Shown here piece by piece: positions 44,984-56,800 of a stretch of DNA of 64,000 bases; position 1 is the first letter of the stretch, and each line of letters opens with the position of its first letter. Source of the DNA: Phlebiopsis flavidoalba (Eukaryota > Basidiomycota > Agaricomycetes > Polyporales > Phanerochaetaceae); contig JAOCPU010000066.1 in the NCBI GenBank assembly GCA_035772785.1, positions 1 through 64,000 on the forward strand, written 5' to 3'. A program made the position numbers and the translations under genes. Below the pieces are notes generated by a model. The model was not told the DNA's origin and did no database searches. It saw only the letters and a program-made list of their open reading frames with translations.

Positions 44984-46960
44984 CATGTCTACCCCTCTGA
45001 AGAACGGTGTTCGCGGCCTTCACCGCGCTCAGCCCGCTTCTGCACCTCCATATACTACCCTCATTCGATCTTACGCCACATTACGCCGCTACAGAAGCGC
45101 CTCCCCCGCGGGGTGATAGGAACACCGTGACCTCCAGCCAACACGCGACCAAGGACCTTTCAACCATTGAACATAGCAGTAACGGCATCTACCGGTCGGC
45201 CACGAGTGAACTCCCAGACTTCCACGCGCTCGGAAGACGACGGATCGCGATGGGTGTGGGTCGGACGACCAGAGGCAAACGCTTCTGCACATTCTCTGTC
45301 TTCTGCTGAATCTACCGAGACACAATCGACGACGAGATCCGATGCTGACTCAGGGTGCGTGTATGTACTCATATTTAACGAACACCTTCAATTGAATGTA
45401 CTTCGATGTGTGGCCTTTAACAGCTACGCGTCGTACGGCCACACCTATGGCAAACACTCAATCTCTAACCCGCCGGCATCTGACCAAGACTCCACACCCA
45501 GGAAAGGTCTTTATCGAAGTAACTCGCACCGACGCGCAGTCCCACCTCGACCAAGCGCGTGGAGTATAACGCGTCTACTCGCGACGATGAGAGCTGTCAG
45601 AAGCAGAAGGTCCTATCACGCAATGATGTCTTGTCTGTTCATTCTTCTTCAACCCGGGCCAGCCATCGCAACGGGGCGAAGCCGCGCACTCCCTCCCGGC
45701 ACCAACGCTCAAATTCAGACGACCACAGAAATACGGCTCCCATATGTTCATGCCGCGCTGGATCCTAGTCTCAGCAGTCGTCGGTCCTCAGACAGCAAGA
45801 TCACTCGGGCCCCAGGTTTCCGACCTTAGGCTCGTGATTCTCTGGATTCGTCGTGTCCTCGGATTATTCTTCAGCTACTCAGTGGTCGACCTCTAGTTAC
45901 CAACCAACAAAAAACGCGTCCCTGTTTCGACTAAAAACCACTGTTTTCTCCCCCGAAGCTCGCACCGCAGACCGAGGGTTGCTATCTCGCGTATCTCGAA
46001 GCCGCTCCCGGACATCCCGGAGAGCCCGATTTCGCCGCCGCATCCGGTCTCTGCGGGCGGGCTGAATGCGACGCGTCCTCTAGTGTTTAAGCACCCTACG
46101 GTACCCTCAAATGTTACGTGGCTACCTAAAGAGTCTGTGCATGGACCGCGGACTTCTCTTCAACATCTTGCGACCTCAAACTCTACTAGAGCTTTGGCCG
46201 CCACATTGGGCCGTCGCTGGGACCAGGACTCTTCTGTGGCCACCCACCCCTGGACATACTGAAGACCTGTTTGCCATCTCCGACATCGCGTCTGGTCTCG
46301 AGGACGTCTGGCGGGGTATTCCAACGAGGCGATATCCTAAGGGGTAAAGCAGACCGTCGACACATTCGTTCGCACGTTTTGGATGAAAGCAAGGCCGCTC
46401 TTTCTCACTGGCTTTGCCCGGACTACGTCCGCGACGTGCATACCATCACAGTCGCTGTCTGGGCCCTCAATTCGCAGAAGAACATCTTCATCGACCACTG
46501 CTCCTCGACGTTGAGACCGGGTGCTTCTTCTCAAACAGTTGGAAACACACGTTCCAGTTCGCCAGGATCATCCTTGCGCAAATTGTGCGAAGACTTTCGC
46601 CAAGCTGCTCGGTGGCTGTGTCTCAGGCGCACTGGCAGAAATACAACGCCGACGCCCGTAGAATGCGCCGACATTGGGGACTTTTCCACGACGCCGAAAC
46701 TCACATGGACCAGGCAATCCAGATCTGTATGATACAGGCTTACCTCTGCTCTCCAGGATGCACGCCAAAGGCAGAAGGCCGGGGTGGGGGGGAAGCGGTG
46801 GCGTGCTGCTGACTGCTCTAAGGGCCTCTTTCCTAAAGATGAAACCGAAAGTCGCCTTCTTCCGCACCCAAGCTACCAGTGCTCGTTCTACGGGACTGCC
46901 CAGTGTCGCTTCTAAACGGCAGAGGAGCCTTCTCAGCGCCTACTCTTGGACCTCTTGACC
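44984..46960 (+). CDS. Hypothetical Ser/Pro-rich protein, broken frame
   Basis: Frames switch repeatedly but composition is protein-like. They include a start MSTPLKNGVRGLHRAQP (ATG near 44,984), a SRWVWVGRPEAN-containing Ser/Thr-rich part (45,167-45,355), and an intron of about 60 nt. A basic disordered part follows (45,440-45,770), then CYLAYLEAAPGHPGEPDFAA near 45,985-46,040, and a Trp/His-rich end (AVSQAHWQKYNADARRMRRH near 46,620-46,680). I do not recognise it. It could be an N-terminal extension of the RasGEF-like gene that follows, but a 25-nt A-rich run at 47,017-47,041 and a clear new ATG at 47,120 argue for a separate gene. Confidence 0.3.
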
Positions 46961-47119
46961 ACTGTCTGGCGACGATATATGATTGAGGGGCCTTCAATCT
47001 GGAACTCAAGTCGGCAAAAAAAGAAAAAAAAAAAAAAAAAACAGACTCGTCCTTCGACAATATCTCTCGGAATTATCTATCGACTCCCTATGATGCACCC
47101 CTTCCATTGAAACCCCAGT

Positions 47120-48480
47120 ATGTCCGGTTCAGCCCCGCGCCATGACGACGACAAGAAGCCCCAATTGTGGCAATCACCGATCGAAGAACTTGTCCGATTT
47201 TTCATACACAACACCGAACTGCCCAGCGTCGGACACCATCCCACTTATCGACGCGTTTTTCCTCTTTTCTTCAGACTTCCACTACATCGATGCGCTCGAC
47301 CGTTGTGGGAATTATGATCAAAATCTACGAGGAAACTATGCCAGAGGAAGCTTGAGGTGATCAAGCAACGTGAACGGCGCGTGTCGCAGGCAAGCACCAA
47401 GCTCGGCGTTGCGTCGTGCGCCTGCATGGGCGTTCTGGCTCGAACAGTACTTCGTCGCAATCACGGACCAGGTCGCGCTGGAGAGGATCAATCGCTTTAC
47501 GCTCGAGGTCGTCGCGAAGGACCTAGACCTCCCACGGAGTGCCGCGTGGCTCAATCTCGGTGCATTTGTGCAACTGCCAGGGCGGCCGCCGCGAGCAGAA
47601 TTTCCCTTTCCCGCATTACCCACACAGCTTCGAAAAGGCCTTGAAGGACGGCGAACACGCCGCCGAGTCAAGTATTTGGTCGACTGGGTTCAATCATGAT
47701 GCGGTCGACCGGCTCAAAGGGGAAGAATTGGCCAAACACGATCTTAGGTTTTTCAGCGAAAAGCGCAGCGGACTGGAAGAAGTTGCACGCGCGTTAACGC
47801 TGCTTGAGTCGGAAATCGTCCATGAAGCTATGACCTGTATCGTTCTTCATCCCACCACCGAGGATAGGCCATACACCAGGCACGATTGTTGCAATGAAGA
47901 ATTGGTCCCAACGCTTTGGATTTGTGGGTGAGGTATTGCATACAGAAACAACCTACCGCACCCGAGAGGGCAGCTATGTTTGGGGGCTTTTGCGGTGGTC
48001 ATGCAGGTGAGTTTATCAAGTTTGGATGCTCAAAGAACAGATGCTGAGAAATGTCATCAGCACTGCCTTGACTTGCGGAATTATTCGTCGGCGTACACGA
48101 TTCTGCTCGCGCTGAAGGCGATCCAGTCACATCGGAAACTGATCTCGGACACGCGCAGCTCATAGTACGTCATCATTTTATCTTCATGAGAATGTAACCG
48201 GTACTCACGAGCCTTTTAACCAGTCGTCCAGTCACAAGAAGACTATTGCCCCAGATCGACGCCTTTTTTGGTGGGATCCTCACCAAAACTTTCCTCTCTA
48301 CCGCAAAGCCATGGCCACCACCTGTGCGCCTGCAAATCCACTTTTCTGTCCCGTACCCTTGTTTTGGTGATCGTGAGACTTCGCTGACAACGCATGCTAG
48401 TCTTGATAGGGGGGTGACTCGTCCCAAAATCGTCGCAGATGAAGAAACAGGTCGAAGCTCAGTATATGTCTGAAGAAGTC
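47120..48480 (+). CDS. RasGEF-like protein (putative guanine nucleotide exchange factor)
   Basis: The start MSGSAPRHDDDKKPQLWQSP leads to an N-terminal helical region resembling RasGEF_N (IDAFFLF-SDFHYIDALDR, YDQNLRGNY; about 47,235-47,345). Then comes WLEQYFVAITDQVALERINR (about 47,438-47,500). The presumed catalytic domain shows ARALTLLESEIVHEA (47,790-47,835). After an intron it shows CLDLRNYSSAYTILLALKAI (48,064-48,123), which resembles the helix containing the N-F-SS-x-x-AI motif of Cdc25-type domains. LYRKAMATTCAPAIP-like sequence follows near 48,293-48,335. Such proteins load GTP onto Ras at membranes. The match rests on short motifs recovered across frame breaks, so identity is moderate and the 3' end is unknown. 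Confidence 0.45.
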
Positions 48481-49150
48481 TCAGCAAACGTCACAGCTGG
48501 ATATTCCCGCAGTGATTTGACACGGCTTCAGGGCATTGTCCGAGGTGTGGTTATCATGTTCGACACATCTTGCGCTGTTTAATGTTTGTTTGTCTGTAGA
48601 CCCTGGAACGATGTTACGCCTTGTACGGCATGCCAGTCAATATGAGGATCAAGGAATGGGGTTCCGTCTAACGTGACCCGCCTGCTGAATCGCGCGATCT
48701 AACTACGACAAGTTCATCGTGGATTTTGGACAACATACGGTGCGTTACCTGCGCTGATCGCCCGGATACGCGATGACTTGCTGTATCAAGACACGGCCCG
48801 GTGCCCTAGGGAAGGGGGTGCCGGTGAACAGCCTGAGGCTCTCTGCAGCGCAAGCCCACCACGAATATCGTCTTAACCCTTGTCCCCTGCGCGTAACTAT
48901 TCTCGTATTTGAGCGTTTCGATCGCGGTCAAAGTCCAGCACTTATTACTATGTCTGTTCGCCTACTTTTTCGCTCTGGGGTATTCTGTGGTTTCATAACC
49001 AATGTGTATGTATCCAATAGTTGTCATGAGTTCGCTACGCAATACGAGACAGAATATGCGGGAGAAGATCGAGCATGATGAACATGAAATGATAGCAACA
49101 AAGCAAGCTCAAAACATTCAGGGGTACATCGAATCGCTCAGAGGCTCCAT
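48481..49150. other. Possible 3' part of the RasGEF-like gene or intergenic
   Basis: Frames are short. Nothing recognisable apart from a C-terminal-like stretch just after 48,480. Confidence 0.3.
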
Positions 49151-49154
49151 CTCA

Positions 49155-50140
49155 CGGTCGAGATCCAAATACGCATGCGGAGGGATACTTGGCAGGCCGC
49201 CCAGTAGATTCCCGGCCGAGTCGGACTGTCGTCGCCCAGGCCGTCCAAGCCTTGTCGTCGTCGTTGTCCGCAAAAACAAGTCTCCTTGTTGTCACACAGA
49301 GTCTAGCATCATGTTGTCCAAGGATTCTAGGTTCGGTTTCGTCGGAGCACTGAGAAGGAGCGAAGCCGAAGATAGTGAACAGGTCTTGAACCACTTGGGG
49401 AGAGGGCAGAGGCGCGTCGGCTAGCAGGAAATCGGAAGCTCGACAACCTGAGGCGGTCCTTGAGTTTTGTTCTTGAAGGGTATAGTTGAGAGCGGCTGGG
49501 AGACAGCAAACGGCGGGGGCGGAGGGGGTGCAAAAGGCGCTGCGAGTGCCCGCGAGGCATAGTGGGAGGTAGGTCTGTCGTGGAGGGACGGTAGTACGTG
49601 CGTGACGAGTCTAGTAACGCTTGAGAAGCAAGGTGGGCGAGTGGTATGGTCTTAATCCCAGTTGCATACTTATTATCGTGGCAAAACGGGCTAGATAGTA
49701 GAAAAGTAGAACATACCTGAAACCCTCTTCTGCATCGTCAGATGCGCTTTATGATTTGGCTGAGGTCTTCTTGAATGATACTTTGCTCGACACCATTGAA
49801 ATGCTTTGATAGTCGTGGGCCCGACGCCCGACCAGTACGTATAGAGAATGAAGAGACACGATAGCCACTGTGCGAGATTGGCACGTCTGCTTGTGAATAA
49901 ACGGTACGCACGCACCAATAGCGCAACGAACTGCCTTGGCGACATATGGGCATTCGCTTGGCCACTTTGCTCGCATTTCGCCTCGGGCGCGGAGACCATA
50001 TCTTGCGGATAGAGAGCGACTAGGGTGAGAAGAAAGGACAGGGAATCGACTCGATCGTCTGAGATACCATGACTTTAATGCAGACGAGGCTGGTTTGTCT
50101 GTTGACATCCTGGTCAGCCGCAGGAGGTGCGGCAAGTGTT
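49155..50140 (-). CDS. Hypothetical protein divergent from histone H3
   Basis: Minus-strand pieces: an N-terminal part near 50,000-50,110, then a clean stretch DRVDSLSFLLTLVALYPQDM and MSPRQFVALLVRAYRLF. A hydrophobic LAQWLSCLFILYTYW follows (49,840-50,050). Lower down is QVVQDLFTIFGFAPSQCS and LVFADNDDDKAWTAW (49,160-49,410). The pieces may be one gene of about 300 residues that shares its promoter with H3. I do not recognise the family. It is clearly not histone H4, the usual divergent partner. Confidence 0.3.
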
Positions 50141-50158
50141 ACTGAGCTTGTACCCGTA

Positions 50159-50241
50159 ACGCGTGAGTGACTGTAACGTGAAGGTCACGGTCCCACCTCA
50201 AACGCGTTCATGTTGATCGTCACGTGCTACGCGTCACGCGT
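50159..50241 (+). promoter_or_regulatory. Four MluI-type cell-cycle boxes in the H3 promoter
   Basis: ACGCGT occurs exactly at 50,159-50,164, 50,202-50,207, 50,229-50,234 and 50,236-50,241. A CACGTG lies at 50,221-50,226. ACGCGT is the binding core of the MBF (Mbp1/Swi6-type) G1/S activator in yeasts. The cluster ends 6 bp before the TATA box of histone H3. S-phase control is inferred. Confidence 0.6.
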
Positions 50242-50246
50242 CGGTG

Positions 50247-50253
50247 TATATAA
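50247..50253 (+). promoter_or_regulatory. TATA box of histone H3
   Basis: TATATAA within GGTGTATATAAGGAGC, 104 bp upstream of the H3 ATG. Confidence 0.65.
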
Positions 50254-50356
50254 GGAGCGACGAGCACCCGCAACTACACCCTAACCTCTCCTCTGACCAC
50301 CACCACCTTCTACTTTCTCGGCCCTTTCTTCGCCGCATTGTCCCCAATACTGAGAC

Positions 50357-51040
50357 ATGGCTCCTTCGTACCAAGCAAACTGCTCGGCAAGTCCACCGGT
50401 GGTAAGGCACCCCGTAAGCAGCTTGCTTCCAAGCGGCCGCAAGGAAGAACGGCCACCTTGTAAGCGTGGTTCATCGTCGTGTCGTAGTTCGCTCACGACC
50501 GTTCTCATCACCGCTAGTTTTTTTTTGTTTTTTTCCCGCTCTTTCCTCTCAGGCCGCCTCGACTGGTGGTGTCAAGAAGCCTCACCGTGTTCCGCGCCTG
50601 GAACTGTCGGCCTTCGTGAATTACGTCGCTAGCCAGAAGTCGACGGAGTTGTTGATCAGGAAAGCTGCCTTTCCAGAGGCCCTAGTGCGTGAGATTGCAC
50701 AGGACTTCAAGGTGAGTCATCGTTGTGGCCGTGGGCGCCGGCCATGGTGTTGGAGTGAATCCTGACGGTTCCCGTTTTTTCCAGACACGACCTGCGATTC
50801 CAGTCAGTCTGCCGTCATGGCTCTTCAGGAGGCGGGCTGAAGCATACCTTGTGTCTCTCTTCGAGGACACTAACCTCGCCGCCATCCACGCCAAGCGTGT
50901 CACTATGTAAGTTGTTGGCCCATCGTTGTGGCCACTGTTCTCCCGTATGAACAATGTATTAACCATCGTCATCCAGTACAACCTAAGGACCTTGCACTCG
51001 CTCGGGAGGTCGGTCTCCGTGGAGAGAGCGCACAGCGTAA
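50357..51040 (+). CDS. Histone H3
   Basis: The core nucleosome histone. Exon 1 (50,357-50,460) encodes the H3 tail including [15 protein letters not shown], but with extra bases: four after MA (50,363-50,366), one near 50,386 and two at 50,434-50,435. Exon 2 (about 50,551-50,710) encodes [20 protein letters not shown] and [10 protein letters not shown], with extra bases between. Exon 3 (about 50,784-50,907) encodes [14 protein letters not shown] and [20 protein letters not shown]. Exon 4 (about 50,972-51,040) encodes QPKDLALAR and the end, with TAA at 51,038-51,040. Introns are short GT-AG. Every protein departure comes from one to five inserted bases while the rest matches the invariant histone, so sequencing error is more likely than loss. 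The promoter carries four MCB boxes. Confidence 0.9.
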
Positions 51041-53049
51041 GGCACCTTGGACTCAAGCTCATCGTTCTCGCGCTGTTCACTCTTTCCTGGTCGCCGTCAT
51101 CATGGACTTTTATGTCGCTGTCTCCTATTTGTACACCAGACTTTATACCTAGACTTCGGAGTGCCGGGTGTCGTGTAATGTGTACGTTTCGTAATAGTAT
51201 CTCCAGTATCTCATCATGAAAAACCCACTGGATCAGCTACGCTACGGGACATTGTTCGGTCCCTGTGTGTTGATGGTTCTGCCCTTGCAGGCGCTTGCAC
51301 ATGTGCGAATGTACGTCATCAGACGCGCGAGGATGCGACTGACGCTGTGTAGGTCTGCCGCCAACGGGACCGGAGTCATTGTGACGATGAGATACCGTTG
51401 ACCCCGCCAATCCGTTGTTCGCTCGGCGTTGCGTAGACACGCTGCACCCAATGCCCAGCACCCCCCCCCCCCCCCCCCCGTTGGGCGATGCGCGTGCCAA
51501 CGATCCCGCCCTCTTTCTATATAATTGGTAATTTGCGCATACGTTTATAATCTCTTTTTACTTTCGAGCGGCACTCAGCCCACAGCCATCGACCATTCAC
51601 AGGCATCCCTGTCTTGTCGAATCAAATAAACTGTCCGGTCGCCCTGAATGTTCACCCAGTAGCGCCGTACATGCAGGCTGCAAATTATCTCCAACATTTG
51701 GGATGCGAATCCTAGACGCATTTGCTGCCCACGGTAAAACACAGTACGAAATCATCGAGGTAGAAATGTATGTATTCTTTTTCTCAAGTAGTTCCGCTGC
51801 TTGAGACGATGTTCGCGACGCCATTGTCCGCGGCCAGGCTTTGAAGATTTACTCCCGACCTCTGTCATCTCATGTTGAGTATAACAGCGATTGACGTCTG
51901 CATCATGTTTGACTAATTGGGATTGGGTTTTTGGTGTGTAACATTTCGTATCTTACGATACTGTACCTAGAATTCCGCGACGTTATTTAGCCACCAGGCC
52001 TGCACCAGGACAGGAGATCATGATGATGCACGATTTGGTTCCGACCTACGAAAAGGGGCAATCAAAACGCCACAAACGCCAGCGCGTATCATGACCCGTG
52101 CGGCTACCGGCGTCCTGAACTTCGAATCCGATGCTGGCCAAGACCACTTCTGTTTTAGCCACCAACGGACCGTCCAGTTCGCAGTCGCGCTGCCGCAAGT
52201 AATCGAAGCAAAACTCAGCGGTCCAACAAAAGTGCCATGGAAAATCGCACACGACATTGCCAGCTAAGTCTGATGTGAGCTTCTTCTGTGACTCGGTCGT
52301 CTGGCTCCTCATTGCTCGCTGCGTGGTGCGATGAACAAGATCTATACTCAGGATCCTTGGATCCGGCGGGCCAGGGACTGCTTTTGTGAGGGTTCCTAGG
52401 TGCACCGCTCGTTCCTGGTCGCAGTCTGCGAACCACGCTTGGACTTCGATCCTCCTTCCTACCCCTGATGACTAGACCCTTGATGCGCAACACTCCTTAA
52501 TGCCCTGCTCGTGGCCATCAACGGTCAATTTCGTGGAGGATGTTTTCCATATGCTTTCCGTAGGCGGTATTTTTTTTGTTTGCCGAAACGAGCACGGTTC
52601 AGAACCTCACACCCCAGACCGCTCTTCATCGCTCTCGGCCCACACCAGATCGCAGTAGCGCATTCAGGCAAGATGTTCTCTCGGCATACCCATCCGATGT
52701 CCCCCCCGCGGTTTCAGAAGCTGATCCATAAAAGACACATGAATCTCGACAATCATTCATCAAGTAATACTCTTGTGCGTGCAGTGAACTCGGCTCAGCA
52801 ATTATTGCCATGCGATGCCCATGCGTGATGGACTGGTTTTTTGGCGACTCTTGGAGCGGCCTCGAAGCGTGGCTGTAGTATATTTCCTCCTACACAGCAT
52901 GGTCACGCACCAACAGTTTGCAATAGTCCAGTACAGAGGACCCTAAACGACTGGCCCCAGTGCAAAAAGTCTAAACCGCTGGTACGATGGTAAGCGGCCA
53001 ACGACGAAGTCAACAAGTCGGCAAGCGGGCACCTAAAGTCGTGGGCAGG
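51041..53049. other. Gene-poor stretch with low-confidence minus-strand frame
   Basis: It contains a C-homopolymer of about 20 nt near 51,460-51,480. A minus-strand open frame at 52,046-52,405 (119 codons) has protein-like composition (DLAGNVVCDFPWHFCWTAEF) but no family I recognise. A second overlapping frame is about equally plausible, so no gene is called. Confidence 0.35.
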
Positions 53050-53056
53050 TATAAAA
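53050..53056 (+). promoter_or_regulatory. TATA box of the small cysteine-rich secreted protein
   Basis: TATAAAA in GCAGGTATAAAAGCTC, about 100 bp upstream of the ATG at 53,151. The spacing fits a strong, tightly initiated fungal promoter. Confidence 0.6.
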
Positions 53057-53150
53057 GCTCTACGGATTTGGTGGGACACACCCCAGCTTCAAGCACACTC
53101 ATCTCCCACTCCTCCGACTCAACCTCACATCGATCCATATTTCTTGCAAA

Positions 53151-53666
53151 ATGCAGCCCATTACTCTCGCCCTCGTCATGGCCGCCGCCGTTGGTCAGGG
53201 CTCTCGCCATCTGCCCTGGCTTCAACTACGGTGTCGGTAACAGCAGCAAAACCTCGGCAGTGGCATCTCTCGCTGTACGTCTCATACCACTATTTGCGCA
53301 TACCATCTTGAATTCATTTGAACAATTTCTAGGGACTGTCTACGATGACAGCTGCAAGGTCGTCGACAGCCTCACGACCACTGGTAACTGCCCCCCTGCA
53401 CGTCGGGCACCTTCGGCTGCACACCTGCGCCCATCACCTTCAACTCGTACACCACACCTTCAGCCACCTGAAGTCAGTCGCCTCACTTATACCCGCTAGG
53501 AAATGTTCATTGACTGGTATCATTACAGGTACGCCTGCCGCAAGGACCCCAACTCCGGCAGGTGCGGCAACGATGTCATCTCCGTTTGCGTACGTGTGTA
53601 GGCTACTCACATGTCTGTGATATTGTTGTCTGATCTCCCTCATAGTGCCGCAACGATGGTAATTAA
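53151..53666 (+). CDS. Small cysteine-rich secreted protein
   Basis: The ATG at 53,151 opens a signal peptide (MQPITLALVMAAAVG, then ALA before ICPGFNYGVG). After a short intron come VYDDSCKVVDSLTTTGN and SGTFGCTPAPITFNSYT. After another intron comes YACRKDPNSGRCGNDVISVC. A third intron splits the Cys pair and the last exon gives CRNDGN with TAA at 53,664-53,666. The mature protein has about 110 residues and eight or so cysteines. The pattern lacks the two CC pairs of hydrophobins in the right order, so it is not a hydrophobin. It resembles small secreted proteins of unknown function in mushrooms. One or two indels occur in the first exon and near 53,395. Confidence 0.65.
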
Positions 53667-53848
53667 AATATTCGCTCTGAGCTGGCCGATATTACGCAGT
53701 AAATCGTAACAGTACATGTAATCACGCTCCAATGCAATATGTTTGCAAGGCATATCACACGCTTGGTTGTGAAGGCTGTCCAAGTATATCACAAATTAGA
53801 GACAAGTACAGAGATGCGAGGTTTCGCATTAAGTCATGAGGGGGCTCG

Positions 53849-56800
53849 TTACTTGAGCGCGGCAGCTACCAGCTCCAAGATATCCTTCGTCGTCTTCCCG
53901 GCGTTCGAAATGTCTTTCGCAGTCGCTTGCCAGACTATTCCATGATGAGGTTCGGCCGTGCACACAACGCCTGACAACATCCTCTTGCTGCTCCTATACA
54001 GGCTGTGAGTCATCAAACTCGCAGCAAGCGAAACAAATGCACGTACAGGGACACCATGCTGGCGCTCAAATTTGAGCCACCAACCCCACACGTCTACCCA
54101 GGTCTGGTCTGGTGTTCACGGCACGCTCGAACCACTGCCTGCCGCGCCTTCTCGATCTTGCGCTCCGCCCAGAAAAGCCGTGGCGACAGTGCAGATGATC
54201 AGCGGGTCATCCGCAGCCTTGCGCAGGGCGTCTGCGGAACGGGATTTTCGCGTCGGACGCGGCTCCCTGCCAGATCGCCATTGACCCACAGTAGTCCCGA
54301 TGTCGGACATTCTTGCAGCCCTATTAAAAAATAAATGAGCAACGGATCGAGGGTGGGACCAGAAGTAGAGTTGTACCTCTGGCGAGCACAGTCTTTCGCT
54401 TGAGCCGCACCACCACTTCGCTCCTCCACACCGACTGCTTCAGCCCAGAGCAGGTCGCTTCCGGGGTTCGCAAGTCTTGCTTTGTGTCAAGGAGCGCACG
54501 AGCTTTGATGCTCTTGTCGTCAGCCTCTTCGAGACGACTCGCGAGGATCCACAGCGTGACTTCTTGGGGCAAGCTTTGATGCCCGCGGCGAATGATGACA
54601 CTGGCAGCAGCGAGCTTGCCTTGCGACTGATGAATTTTGACCCTGGATCATATACAGCTTCGCGAATTTAGGGTACTTCTTGAGGCGCAGTTTTCAAGCG
54701 TCTCAAGAGCCATGGAGAGTTGTCCTTGTTGTCGTTCAAAGACAGCTGACTTCATCCAGATCTGGGCAAGGGGGGGGGGGGGGAGTTATTAATAATATTA
54801 ATCCATCACCTTGGCTAGGACATGGCTTTAACCCCTCTGAGTAGCGGCGACCGTACGCGCACGGATCGAGAAGCTTCTTGCAACACCAAGTTTCCCCGTT
54901 CTCCGCCTCCAACTTGACAGCAGCCAGCCAAATCTGCTCGCTCTCCGGCGGGTTAGCAAACGAAGGCCTTCTCGAGGACCTCACGCGCAGCGGGTACGTC
55001 TCCAGCCAGAGCCACTTTTCTTTCGCCCACATGGGGAGCCAGAGCACCTCTGCCTGCGGGCAAGTGATGCACAGCTCGCTCCAGGGGATGGCAGTGAGCG
55101 AGTCCCCGAGTGACACACACCGTGCGCGCGCGCTACCAAGGTAAGGTCGGCGGCTCTGCGCCACAAGCTGCGCTTGTCCGGGAAAGACCCTGAGGGCATA
55201 CACGCGATGATTGCACGAGCGGTGCCCAAACCCTCACCGATCGCTGCTGCCTCAGCGGCTTCTTGCGTCGCCCGTCCAGGTCCCGTCTAGACGGTCTTCT
55301 TCCTCGATGTCCATGGCTACGGTCGCCTTGATTATCGCCCTCGCAGGTTCGTGGTGAGCCGTCCTCCTCGCACCTCTCGGCCTTCCTTGAGCCACTGTTC
55401 GCGGGTAAGGAGCACTTGATGTTGTCGCAGATTTTGTACACCACGCTCGATGACCTTGTCCACCATGTCCAATTCCGGCTTCCGTTGTGCCTCAGTCTTC
55501 TCTGGAAGCATCGCCTGTTGTTCTAGGAGTCGGCCGGCGGCAATCCAAATCTCATGGCTGGTCGGCACGGCTTTACGAGCTTTGTTAAGGACGGGCTTGG
55601 GCTTTGTCAGAGCGTCTCGAGACGTGCGAGAGCGAGCCACAAATCAACCGATAGAGGGATAACTTCAACTGCGCGAGACAGCAGGATACGGGCATCCGCA
55701 GCGGAAGACTCCAGGTTAACTGTTTCCTTCCACAAGCGCACTGAATTCGGGATATGTTCGAGCGCTATGCGAGGAAGATTTAGCTGACGCATCGTCCAAA
55801 GAACACCAAAACGTACCTTTACGAAGGACACGCTTTTGTGACTTGACGTCGTCCTCTAGGTCGGCAGCAGCTAGCCATATTTTGACGCTTACTTGACCGA
55901 CGTGTTGTACTTGCGTTCGGCAAGAATGACGGGGGGGGGGGGTTTGTGGGGCGTCGTCTTTGTCCTAAGAAATCGGTAATGGAATGAGAGATGTTTCTCG
56001 TCGAATCATGACTATGCGTGACAAACGTGTAATCGCGCAGCCTCTATCGCCAAACGTCCTCGCTCTGGTTTCGGGCACTGGTTCGCAGCCGAGGGCCATC
56101 TTGACATAATCTGTTGCGGGCAGCTACCTTTACGTCCAGACCACTATGCTCTTCCAAACAGGCAGCCGCAATCCATGGGGGTTCCCGGGCGAGTGTTTTG
56201 GATTTTGACTTGACTAGGTAGTCGAAGAGCATTCTTGGCACGCTTAATATCGCCAATTTCAGCGTCCGACTGTGACCAGCGTAAGGAAACACTGTCCAAT
56301 GAGGTCAGGTAGCCCTTAGGTGGTCAATAGAGCGAGGGTCGCAAGACCAAGATGCCGTGGAGGTACCAGAGAACCTATAAACCATGTAAGGAGTGACGGA
56401 TAACACCGCGCCTGGTTTATGGTACTGGTCTGCGGTTGGTCAGGATGCTTTCAAGGATATAGATTTTTATCACGCGCTTGTCCCCATTTCGACGAAGTTC
56501 GTGAGAGTGCCATTCTCGATAAAAATGCCGGTTTCTCAAATCCTCCAGACTAGCGAAACCATGGGTGGAAGAGCTTACAGTCAATCTGCGAGAGTGGACG
56601 ACGATGGTTTCAATACACACCTCCTTGTTGCCGAGCGTCGTGGGGCATTCTCATACTCGTCCTCTCGATCTGTCGCCCACGAGAACACTGGTCCGGTACC
56701 AACAAATGACCGAGTTGTTTACTCGTCCCTTTTTACGAGCTTTTTCCTGGTGAGTCGGGATTGCCCACCTCTGGAATACTTTCCCACTCCTCGTCCGTGA

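Noticed and set aside
44984..46960. N-terminal part of the RasGEF-like protein
   Set aside because: It would make a longer Ser-rich regulatory region plausible, but an A-rich run and a fresh ATG with good coding sequence at 47,120 separate them, and no joining intron is visible.
49155..50140. Divergent histone H4 gene paired with H3
   Set aside because: None of the highly conserved H4 motifs can be found in any frame of this stretch.
53151..53666. Hydrophobin
   Set aside because: Size, signal peptide and Cys content suggest it, but hydrophobins need two CC pairs in a fixed C-CC-C-C-CC-C order. Only one CC pair, near the C-terminus, is present.
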